Origin: Candidatus Uhrbacteria bacterium
GTDB taxonomy: Bacteria; Patescibacteriota; Patescibacteriia; CAIXNZ01
Assembly: GCA_011046145.1 (NCBI GenBank)
Contig: DSBA01000011.1
Span: 1 to 6,548, forward strand
Length of the DNA: 6,548 nt
Reading direction: 5' to 3'
Of this stretch, positions 1-5,510 are shown piece after piece. The position numbers were made by a program, and so were the translations under genes. The notes under the pieces were generated by a model. It searched no databases, was not told the DNA's origin, and was given only the letters and a program-made list of their open reading frames with translations. How positions within the stretch are numbered: the first letter of the stretch is position 1; each line of letters starts with the position of its first letter.

Positions 1-1
1 C

Positions 2-30
2 TTTAAATATAGGGCAATTTGTTTTATAAT
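2..30 (+). promoter_or_regulatory. Putative sigma70-type promoter for the metal/NifX-like operon
   Basis: A perfect TATAAT sits at 25-30, with TTTAAA (4 of 6 matches to TTGACA) at 2-7, giving a 17-bp spacer. Initiation would fall near 37, leaving a leader of about 17 nt before the ATG at 54. A second TATAAT at 36-41 has no good -35 box. In such AT-rich DNA -10 matches are cheap, so the spacing and the position directly ahead of the first gene carry the weight. Sequence upstream of position 1 is not visible, so the operon could also begin earlier. Confidence 0.45.
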
Positions 31-53
31 TTGAATATAATAATAAAAATAAT

Positions 54-389
54 ATGAAAATAGCAGTAAGTTCAACAGGTCAAACTATTGAAAGTAATGT
101 TGCTGATGTTTTTGGCAGATGCCCTTATTTTATCATTGCTGAAATAAAAGATGGTAAAATAGAAAATAATGAAACAATAAAGAATGTAAGCGTTGATCAA
201 ACTAGCGGGGCCGGAATCTCAGCCGCTCAGTTATTAGCGGAAAAAAATGTTAATGTTGTAATAGCTAGCAATGTCGGGCCCAGAGCACAAGATGTTTTAA
301 AACAATTTAATATTGATATAATTTCAGGCTTTGGCACTGTTAAAGAATCTTTGCAAAAATTCATTGCTAGTAATTTTAAAACAAATTAA
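54..389 (+). CDS. NifX/NifB-C-terminal-like protein (dinitrogenase Fe-Mo cofactor fold), copy 1
   Basis: This complete 111-residue protein consists of a single Nitro_FeMo-Co-type domain, the normal size for stand-alone members such as archaeal MTH1175. Family signs are the MKIAVSS first strand, the FGRCPYF motif (residues 20-26), a GAGISAAQLL segment (52-61) and GPRAQDVL (75-82). Members of this family bind or carry iron-sulfur and Fe-Mo cofactor precursors in nitrogen fixers. Where nitrogenase is absent their role is unsettled. The protein has one cysteine (C23) and no signal peptide, so it is probably cytoplasmic. The ATG at 54 gives the canonical N-terminus, but no Shine-Dalgarno sequence precedes it. 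The second NifX-like gene starts 1 nt after its stop. No nitrogenase gene is in the window, so a role in nitrogen fixation is not supported; Fe-S or metal cofactor carriage is inferred from the neighbours. Confidence 0.85.
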   Translation: MKIAVSSTGQTIESNVADVFGRCPYFIIAEIKDGKIENNETIKNVSVDQTSGAGISAAQLLAEKNVNVVIASNVGPRAQDVLKQFNIDIISGFGTVKESLQKFIASNFKTN

Positions 390-390
390 T

Positions 391-750
391 ATGAAAATTG
401 TTATTCCCACAAACAGCAAGAAAGGATTAGACGACCAAATAGCCGAACACTTTGGGCGATGTTTAACCTATACTTTTCTTAATGAAAAAGGTGAAGTGCT
501 TGAGATTATTGAAAATATCGGCGAACATATGGGTGGAGAAATTTTGCCCCCAGAATTAATGAAAGAACACAGAGCAGATGTCCTAATTTGTCATGATCTT
601 GGGCCAAGAGCCTTGACCTTATGTCAAAAATTAGGAATAGAAGTATATACTTGCCAAACAGAGACTGTTAAGGACTGCTTTGAACTCTGGCAAAACAAGA
701 AGCTTAAAAAAGCCGGATTAAATGATGTTTGCGAAAATCACAGGAAATAA
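391..750 (+). CDS. NifX/NifB-C-terminal-like protein, copy 2 (Cys/His-richer paralogue)
   Basis: This 119-residue protein shares the fold of the preceding gene: MKIVIPT first strand, HFGRC (residues 20-24), GEHMGG (44-49), ADVLICHDLGPRAL (62-75). The reading frame stays open back to an ATG at 331, but that start would overlap the previous gene by 59 nt and add 20 residues unlike the family. The ATG at 391 gives the canonical N-terminus and a 1-nt intergenic gap, so I chose it. It differs from copy 1 in having six cysteines (C24, C67, C78, C88, C96, C114) plus H20, H46 and H68. That leaves more possible ligands for an iron-sulfur cluster or a metal. The family binds Fe-Mo cofactor precursors in diazotrophs; here the cargo is unknown. 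The two adjacent copies are clearly diverged and could work as a heteromer or at successive steps. This second idea is inference. Confidence 0.85.
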   Translation: MKIVIPTNSKKGLDDQIAEHFGRCLTYTFLNEKGEVLEIIENIGEHMGGEILPPELMKEHRADVLICHDLGPRALTLCQKLGIEVYTCQTETVKDCFELWQNKKLKKAGLNDVCENHRK

Positions 751-785
751 ATCCTATACAATTTTATTTTAATTAAAAAATTATT

Positions 786-872
786 ATGAAAATTTCAGCG
801 GAAAAAAAGGCAGACATTTTAATTTTGGATAGAATTAATATTTGGGAAAAATTAAAAAAAGAAATGTTTTGA
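786..872 (+). CDS. Possible 28-residue small protein, unrecognised
   Basis: A short frame between the second NifX-like gene and panD runs from ATG 786 to TGA 870-872 and encodes 28 residues. It begins MKISAEKKAD and ends in a Lys/Glu-rich, probably helical segment containing a Trp. Its start looks like those of its neighbours (AT-rich, ATGAAAATT, no Shine-Dalgarno), and it fills most of an otherwise unusually long 140-nt gap in this compact operon. It could be a genuine small protein, the remnant of a decayed gene, or chance. I recognise no family. No extension in the same frame rescues a longer product. Confidence 0.25.
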   Translation: MKISAEKKADILILDRINIWEKLKKEMF

Positions 873-890
873 AAATTTTAAGCAAATAAA

Positions 891-1232
891 ATGAGGTGGT
901 TATTACGATCAAAAATTCATAAAGCAACCGTAACTGAAGCCAATTTGGATTATGTTGGTAGTATTACGATAGATAAATATTTAATTGAGAAAGCTGGTTT
1001 TTGGCCGAACGAAAAAGTTTTAGTTGTCAGTAATACTTCCGGCGCAAGATTGGAAACTTATATAATTGAAGGCAAAGAAAATTCTGGTATAATTTGCATG
1101 AATGGAGCCGCTGCCCATTTGATTAAAATTAAAGAAGAAGTAATTATTATGGGTTTTGAATTATCTGACAAATTAATTAAGCCTAAAAATCTTTTGGTTG
1201 ATAAAAATAATAAATTTGTAAAATATTTATGA
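891..1232 (+). CDS. panD: Aspartate 1-decarboxylase (pyruvoyl-dependent)
   Basis: PanD converts L-aspartate to beta-alanine, a precursor of pantothenate and coenzyme A, in the cytoplasm. The 113-residue proenzyme aligns along its length with the family (E. coli PanD has 126 residues). The self-cleavage site is Gly23-Ser24 in YVGSITID, equivalent to Gly24-Ser25 of E. coli. The newly exposed serine becomes the pyruvoyl group. Also present are K8 and H10 near the N-terminus, R53 and Y57 (GARLETY, matching E. coli R54 and Y58), and NGAAAH at 71-76. Nothing essential appears to be missing. The C-terminus is about a dozen residues shorter than E. coli's, beyond the catalytic core. ATG 891 matches the usual N-terminus. 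The gene overlaps the ZIP gene by 4 nt (ATGA), implying translational coupling. No panB, panC or maturation factor panZ is visible. Confidence 0.93.
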   Translation: MRWLLRSKIHKATVTEANLDYVGSITIDKYLIEKAGFWPNEKVLVVSNTSGARLETYIIEGKENSGIICMNGAAAHLIKIKEEVIIMGFELSDKLIKPKNLLVDKNNKFVKYL

Positions 1233-1969
1233 CAATTTTTTTGTGGATACTGCTTAGTACTTTATTAATGAGTTTGATCGCTTGGGTAGGCTTGATAACT
1301 TTATTTTTAAATGAACAAAGACTTAAAAGGATTATTTTTCCTTTAGTGGCTTTTTCAGCCGGAGCACTGCTTGGCGGAGCTTTTTTGCATATGATTCCCG
1401 AATCAATCAATGAGATGGGAGTTGGTGTGGAAGTTTTTCTTTGGCTGTTATTGGGGTTTTCTTTGTTTTTTTTAATGGAACAGTTTATACAATGGCATCA
1501 TTGCCATAAACCGCCATCTGAGCATAAAAAACCGGTTACTTATTTAATTTTAATTGCTGACGGCATCCATAATTTTATCGGGGGTTTAGCCATTGCCGGC
1601 GCTTTTATTGTTGATATTAAAGTCGGAATAGTCACTTGGTTGGCTTGCGCAGCTCATGAAATTCCCCAAGAACTTGGTGATTTTGGCATTTTGATTCACG
1701 GTGGCTGGAACAAGAAAAAAGCCTTGCTTTTTAATTTTTTATCCGCTTTAACCATTGTCTTGGGCGGGGTAATAGCCTATTTTTTATCAACTAGAATCAA
1801 TGTTGCTTTTTTAGTGCCTTTTGCTGCCGGTAATTTCATATATATTGCTTGCTCGGATTTAATTCCCGAGATTAAACAAGAGGCTTCTTTTAAAAATAAT
1901 TTAATTTATTTCAGCCTTTTTGTTGTTGGTATTTTATTAATATTGGCTGTTAGATATATTAATGTTTAA
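1229..1969 (+). CDS. ZIP-family metal transporter (zinc/iron importer)
   Basis: This is a complete 246-residue inner-membrane protein with about eight hydrophobic segments, near residues 3-27, 34-56, 67-88, 102-126, 132-156, 164-187, 191-208 and 224-243. The ZIP metal site is recognisable: D111 and HN at 114-115 in TM4 (DGIHNFIGG), and HEIPQELGD at 143-151 in TM5, supplying H143, E144 and E148. HMIPE (54-58) in TM2 and DLIPE (210-214) in TM7 are further family marks. ZIP proteins move Zn2+, Fe2+ or similar divalent cations into the cytoplasm. The TM3-TM4 loop is His-rich (WHHCHK at 89-94, H99), a common cytosolic metal-sensing feature of the family. The start overlaps the panD stop by 4 nt. 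The substrate cannot be read from the sequence; neighbouring iron-sulfur proteins make iron plausible, but zinc is the commoner substrate. Confidence 0.9.
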   Translation: MTIFLWILLSTLLMSLIAWVGLITLFLNEQRLKRIIFPLVAFSAGALLGGAFLHMIPESINEMGVGVEVFLWLLLGFSLFFLMEQFIQWHHCHKPPSEHKKPVTYLILIADGIHNFIGGLAIAGAFIVDIKVGIVTWLACAAHEIPQELGDFGILIHGGWNKKKALLFNFLSALTIVLGGVIAYFLSTRINVAFLVPFAAGNFIYIACSDLIPEIKQEASFKNNLIYFSLFVVGILLILAVRYINV

Positions 1970-1994
1970 TTTATAAAATTAATTAATTAAAATT

Positions 1995-2867
1995 ATGAAA
2001 ATTGCAGTAACCGGCGGAAAAGGCGGCACAGGCAAATCAATGGTAGCCACTTCTTTGGCGGTTGAGTTTGCTAAAAATAAAAAAACCGCTTTATTGGATG
2101 TTGATGTGGAGTGCCCCAATGACCATCTTTTACTTTCCGTCAAGAAAAAACAATATAGTAAAATTTATCAGCCTATACCAAAATGGAATTTTAAAAAATG
2201 CACAAAATGCGGCAAGTGCGCTGCTGTGTGCAAGCAAAACGCCATTGTTTTTGTCAAAAATAAATATCCGGCTTTTATTAAAGATGTCTGTATCGGCTGT
2301 AAAGCTTGCATTGTCACTTGTCCAACCAAAGCTATTTCTGAAACAAAAAAAGAAATTGGCACAATTTACACTGGGAAGAATTACGGTGTGGATTTGGTTA
2401 CAGGCGAACTTAAATTGGGTGAATTGGCTTCCGGCGAAGTCGTGGCTGAGGTGAGGAAGTATTCAGAGAAAATTACCAGAAAATTAAAAACTGAAATTAT
2501 TTTAATAGATTCTTCTGCTGGAATCGGCTGTCCAGTAATTGCTTCCTTGGTTGGCACTGATTATATCGTGGCAGTAACTGAACCCACTCCATCCGCCTTA
2601 CATGATTTAAGGCGGGTTTTATATCTTGCTAACCATTTTCAGATTCCGCATGGAATTATTATTAATAAATATGATTTAGCGGAAAAATTTTATTTAAAAA
2701 TAGAGCAATTTGCTAGAGAAAACAAGATTAAAATTATTGGAAAAATTCCTTACAAAAAAGATTTCGTAAATTCAACTATAAAAATGAAGCCAGTAACAAA
2801 AATAAATAAAAATTACCAAAAATTGTTTCAAAGTATTATTAATCAAATAAATTTAGCAATAAAATGA
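1995..2867 (+). CDS. MinD/Mrp-superfamily P-loop ATPase with inserted two-cluster ferredoxin domain
   Basis: The 290-residue cytoplasmic protein opens with a deviant Walker A motif, GKGGTGKS (residues 8-15), followed by LLDVDVECPN (33-42). The later IDSSAGIGCP segment (171-180) is the Walker B/switch region. Between these lies a ferredoxin domain, about residues 66-116, with two full CxxCxxCxxxC sets: C69, C72, C75, C79 and C99, C102, C105, C109. It should bind two [4Fe-4S] clusters. This layout is the COG1149-type ATPase, often encoded beside NifX-like proteins in archaea and anaerobes and frequently as a tandem pair. Only one copy is present here, so it may homodimerise. Its biochemical role is not established; relatives of the Mrp/NBP35 type carry Fe-S clusters, which would fit. 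A 25-nt gap follows the ZIP gene, and its stop overlaps the CDF start by 4 nt. Confidence 0.9.
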   Translation: MKIAVTGGKGGTGKSMVATSLAVEFAKNKKTALLDVDVECPNDHLLLSVKKKQYSKIYQPIPKWNFKKCTKCGKCAAVCKQNAIVFVKNKYPAFIKDVCIGCKACIVTCPTKAISETKKEIGTIYTGKNYGVDLVTGELKLGELASGEVVAEVRKYSEKITRKLKTEIILIDSSAGIGCPVIASLVGTDYIVAVTEPTPSALHDLRRVLYLANHFQIPHGIIINKYDLAEKFYLKIEQFARENKIKIIGKIPYKKDFVNSTIKMKPVTKINKNYQKLFQSIINQINLAIK

Positions 2868-3913
2868 AAGCAAAAATAGCAATTATTTCGATATTAGCCA
2901 ATATAGTTTTAGCCGGTGGCAAAATTAGTGTCGGGATATTTTCTAATTCAGCCGCTATACTGGCGGCCGGCATAGATTCTTTTGTGGATATTTTTTCTTC
3001 CACCCTTAGCTACATTGGAATCAAAATAGCTGGTAAACCAGCGGACGAGAAACATCCATATGGCCATTATAAATTTGAAGTTTTAGCAGGCGTAATTATT
3101 ACCTTAATAATTTTTGCAACAGGTGTCGGAATAATTTATGATGCTTATAAGGATATTTTTAAACCAACTTTTATTGTACTTAACTATTTGTCATTTGGCG
3201 TGATGATTTTTTCAGCATTGGTCAATGAAGTAATGTCAAGATTGAAAATTCACTATGGTAAAAAGGAAAACTCCATCAGCTTGCTCTCTGATGGGACTCA
3301 TTCTAAAATTGATGTATATACATCATTGGCTGTTTTGGCAGGATTAATTATCACTAAATATTGGATTTACGCAGATTCAGTTTTGGCTTTGCTTATCGGC
3401 GTTTATATTATTAAAGAAGCATTTTCAATTGGCAAAGAAGCAACTGATTCATTACTTGACGTTTCTGCCGGTGAAAAAATAGAAACAGAAATAAAAAAGA
3501 TTGCCAAGGAACAAGATATCCAAATCGACTTATTAAAAACTCAAAAAAAGGGATCTGCCGTATTTGCTAATTTAGAAATAAATTTGTCCAGTAATTTAAA
3601 TGTAAAAAAAGCAACTGAAATTTCCGCTGGTTTAAGGGCGAAATTGATAGAGAAAATAGATAATCTTGAATATGTTGCGATTCAGATTACCAGCCACGAT
3701 TTAGAAACCGGTTTTTATCAGCCTGATTTTGGCCGAGGCTTTGGCTGGCAAAGAAAGGGTCGTTTTCAAAAAGAAGTCAAAGAAGCAGGCGGCAAAGGTC
3801 CTGCCGGCAATTGTGTTTGTGAGAAATGCGATTATAAAACGCAACATAAAAGCGGTGTCCCTTGTTCAACATTGAAATGTCCTGTTTGTAATATTAATTT
3901 GAAAAGAGAATAA
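2864..3913 (+). CDS. Cation diffusion facilitator (CDF) metal exporter with C-terminal Cys-rich ribbon
   Basis: Residues 1-200 form the six-helix CDF transporter, which exports Zn2+, Fe2+ or similar ions by proton exchange. Metal ligands are visible as D38 and D42 (DSFVD) in TM2 and H146 and D150 (DGTHSKID) in TM5. HPYGHYKFE (64-72) is the usual TM2-TM3 loop motif. Residues about 201-280 match the cytoplasmic ferredoxin-like CDF domain. A tail beyond the usual end follows: a Gly/Arg/aromatic linker (288-300, FGRGFGWQRKGR) and a ribbon at 317-349 with CVCEKC, H328, GVPC and CPVC (C317, C319, C322, C334, C339, C342). This tail probably binds zinc or iron and may sense or receive metal. Translation is probably coupled to the ATPase gene (4-nt ATGA overlap), and the DUF134 gene follows after 1 nt. 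Confidence 0.92.
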   Translation: MKAKIAIISILANIVLAGGKISVGIFSNSAAILAAGIDSFVDIFSSTLSYIGIKIAGKPADEKHPYGHYKFEVLAGVIITLIIFATGVGIIYDAYKDIFKPTFIVLNYLSFGVMIFSALVNEVMSRLKIHYGKKENSISLLSDGTHSKIDVYTSLAVLAGLIITKYWIYADSVLALLIGVYIIKEAFSIGKEATDSLLDVSAGEKIETEIKKIAKEQDIQIDLLKTQKKGSAVFANLEINLSSNLNVKKATEISAGLRAKLIEKIDNLEYVAIQITSHDLETGFYQPDFGRGFGWQRKGRFQKEVKEAGGKGPAGNCVCEKCDYKTQHKSGVPCSTLKCPVCNINLKRE

Positions 3914-3914
3914 T

Positions 3915-4202
3915 ATGCCAAGACCAAAGCTGCATCGCAAAATAAGATTTCGACCAAACGTCACATATTTTAAACCTCAAGGCGTACCAATGAGGTTTTT
4001 AGATGTGGTAGAATTAACTATAGAAGAAGTTGAAGCGATCAGATTAAAAAATATTAAAGGGTTTGAGCAAGAGGATGCGGCCAAAAAAATGAAAACCTCA
4101 CAATCAACTTTTCAGCGCATTTTAAGCTCTGCTTATAAAAAAATAAGTTCAGCCTTAATTAACGGCAAAGCAATTAAAATTCAAATTGATAAAAAAAATT
4201 AA
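3915..4202 (+). CDS. DUF134 / UPF0251 family helix-turn-helix protein
   Basis: This 95-residue protein has the family opening (MPRPKLHRKI, then FRPNVTYFKPQGVP at 12-25) and the ELTIEEVEAIRLKNIKGFEQ segment (33-52). A sigma70 region-4-like helix-turn-helix follows at about 51-78 (QEDAAKKMKTSQSTFQRIL). Function is not established, but the HTH suggests DNA binding. In many bacteria and archaea DUF134 genes sit next to, or are fused to, NifX-like domains, as in this operon, which makes it a candidate local regulator of metal or cofactor genes. There are no cysteines, so any metal sensing would need a partner such as the NifX-like proteins. Only 1 nt separates it from the CDF gene, and it looks like the last gene of the block; a 33-nt gap follows. 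Confidence 0.88.
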   Translation: MPRPKLHRKIRFRPNVTYFKPQGVPMRFLDVVELTIEEVEAIRLKNIKGFEQEDAAKKMKTSQSTFQRILSSAYKKISSALINGKAIKIQIDKKN

Positions 4203-4235
4203 TTTTTTATTTAAATAATTATAACCAAAAAAATC

Positions 4236-5447
4236 ATGGGCAAAAAAATATTTCTTTTTATAATACTTGCGGTCTTTATCCTATTGGCAATAGTTAATCC
4301 AGTTTCTGCGCAATACAAAGCCCCCCTGACCGTATACTTTTTTTGGGGCGAAGGCTGTCCGCACTGCATTAAAGAAAAAGATTTTTTGGAAAAAATAAAA
4401 TCAACTTATCCGCAAGTCATAATTAAGGATTTTGAAGTTTATAAAAATGCTGAAAATTCTCGCCTTTTACAGCAAATCAGCCGGGAAACAGATATTGATG
4501 TAAGAGGCGTGCCCCTGGTCATTATCGGCGACCAAGCCATAGTCGGCTTTTTAAATGAACAGACAACCGGCCAACAAATCCAGTCATTGATTAATGATTG
4601 CTTAAAAAAACAATGCCCTGATTTGGTTGTTTCTATTATCAAGCCAAAAGAAGAAAAACCGCCTATAACCCCGCTGCCAGATCCCAAAGAGCCCAATGAA
4701 ACCTATATAATAAACCTGCCTGTAATAGGAGAGATTGACGCTAAAGCTTTTTCCTTGCCTTTATTGACAATTATTATCGCCGCCATAGACGGGTTCAATC
4801 CCTGCGCCATGTGGGTTTTGATTTTTTTAATCAGCCTGCTTTTGGGGATGAAGGATAAAAAAAGGATGTGGATTTTGGGCATAACCTTTTTAGCTGCTTC
4901 TGGTTTTGTTTATTTTTTATTCCTTTCCGCCTGGCTGAATTTTTTTCTCTTTATCGGCTTTATTTTCTGGGTCAGAATTTTAATCGGTTCTGTAGCTATC
5001 GGCAGCGGCGTTTACCAATTAAAGGAGTTTTATAAAAACAGGCCGGGCTGCAAGGTTGTCAAAGGAGAATTAAGAGATAAGATTTTCACCAACCTAAAAT
5101 TTATTACAAAAATTCCTTCTTTTTGGCTGGCTTTGATCGGCATTATTTTTGTGGCTTTTGCCGTAAATTTAATTGAATTAGTCTGTTCAGCAGGATTGCC
5201 TGCCATTTACACTAATATTTTATCAATGTCTGACATGGCTTTATGGAAATATTATCTGCTGCTTCTTTTATATATTGCCATTTTTATGCTTGATGATTTT
5301 TTTGTTTTTGCTGTTGCCATGTTAACTTTGCAAATAACAGGCGTCCATGCCAAATATGTGCGCCATTCCAACTTAATTGGCGGCATTATAATATTAATTC
5401 TTGGCATCCTGCTGATTCTTAAGCCAGAACTATTGATGTTCAGTTAA
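4236..5447 (+). CDS. Thioredoxin-like domain fused to CcdA/DsbD-type membrane domain
   Basis: The 403-residue protein begins with a signal peptide or anchor (MGKK then a hydrophobic run to about residue 21, possible cleavage after VSA at 25). An extracytoplasmic thioredoxin/glutaredoxin fold follows, about 29-121, with active site CPHC (41-44) and cis-proline motif GVP (91-93). A Pro/Lys-rich linker spans 122-165. The C-terminal 170-400 is a six- or seven-helix membrane domain resembling CcdA and the DsbD beta domain, with one cysteine in each half: NPC (C190) and LVCSAGLP (C317). In that family such a pair passes electrons from cytoplasmic thioredoxin across the membrane. The protein therefore probably reduces extracytoplasmic disulfides or haem/metal-binding thiols. 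It lies 33 nt after DUF134; no Shine-Dalgarno or convincing own promoter is visible, so it may be read from the operon. It ends at a strong terminator. Confidence 0.85.
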   Translation: MGKKIFLFIILAVFILLAIVNPVSAQYKAPLTVYFFWGEGCPHCIKEKDFLEKIKSTYPQVIIKDFEVYKNAENSRLLQQISRETDIDVRGVPLVIIGDQAIVGFLNEQTTGQQIQSLINDCLKKQCPDLVVSIIKPKEEKPPITPLPDPKEPNETYIINLPVIGEIDAKAFSLPLLTIIIAAIDGFNPCAMWVLIFLISLLLGMKDKKRMWILGITFLAASGFVYFLFLSAWLNFFLFIGFIFWVRILIGSVAIGSGVYQLKEFYKNRPGCKVVKGELRDKIFTNLKFITKIPSFWLALIGIIFVAFAVNLIELVCSAGLPAIYTNILSMSDMALWKYYLLLLLYIAIFMLDDFFVFAVAMLTLQITGVHAKYVRHSNLIGGIIILILGILLILKPELLMFS

Positions 5448-5467
5448 AAATTCTAATCTAAAAAAAT

Positions 5468-5499
5468 AAAAAGACCGGCATTTTTGCCTGGTCTTTTTT
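5468..5499. terminator. Bidirectional rho-independent terminator between convergent genes
   Basis: A-rich sequence at 5468-5472 leads into GACC-GGCA (5473-5480), a TTTT loop (5481-5484), then TGCC, one bulged T (5489) and GGTC (5485-5493), followed by TTTTTT (5494-5499). The stem has eight GC-containing core pairs, extended by five A-T pairs. The T tract serves the + strand gene ending at 5447. On the - strand, the run of As at 5461-5472 becomes the U tract for the gene ending at 5511. One hairpin therefore serves both convergent transcripts. Confidence 0.85.
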
Positions 5500-5510
5500 A
5501 AAATTATTAA

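Noticed and set aside
331..390. Upstream ATG that would lengthen the second NifX-like protein by 20 residues
   Set aside because: It lies inside the first NifX-like gene and adds residues unlike the family; ATG 391 gives the canonical N-terminus with a 1-nt gap.
54..750. Evidence for nitrogen fixation
   Set aside because: NifX-like single-domain proteins are widespread in non-fixers and no nitrogenase or nifB gene is in the window.
870..1232. TGA read as glycine, as in some CPR lineages
   Set aside because: The TGA codons ending panD, the ATPase and the TPR-like gene fall where the proteins should end, with ATGA overlaps into the next start in two cases.
1183..1410. 75-codon open frame on the - strand
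   Set aside because: It is antisense to the panD end and the ZIP start, both clearly real, and its translation resembles no family.
1972..1994. AT palindrome TTAATTAATTAA and a TATAAA -10-like box ahead of the ATPase gene
   Set aside because: No -35 box at a usable spacing, and such palindromes are expected by chance in 25 nt of nearly pure A/T.
2062..2454. 130-codon + strand frame and a 64-codon - strand frame (2168-2362) within the ATPase gene
   Set aside because: The ATPase frame carries Walker A and both ferredoxin Cys sets, so these are shadows; their residue make-up is not protein-like.
4186..4235. Separate promoter for the thioredoxin-CcdA gene (TTGATA 4186-4191, TATAAC 4220-4225)
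   Set aside because: The two boxes are 28 bp apart and neither has a partner at 16-18 bp that matches better than chance.
4439..4696. 85-codon - strand frame
   Set aside because: It is antisense to the thioredoxin domain and linker of the 4236-5447 gene, with no family signal.
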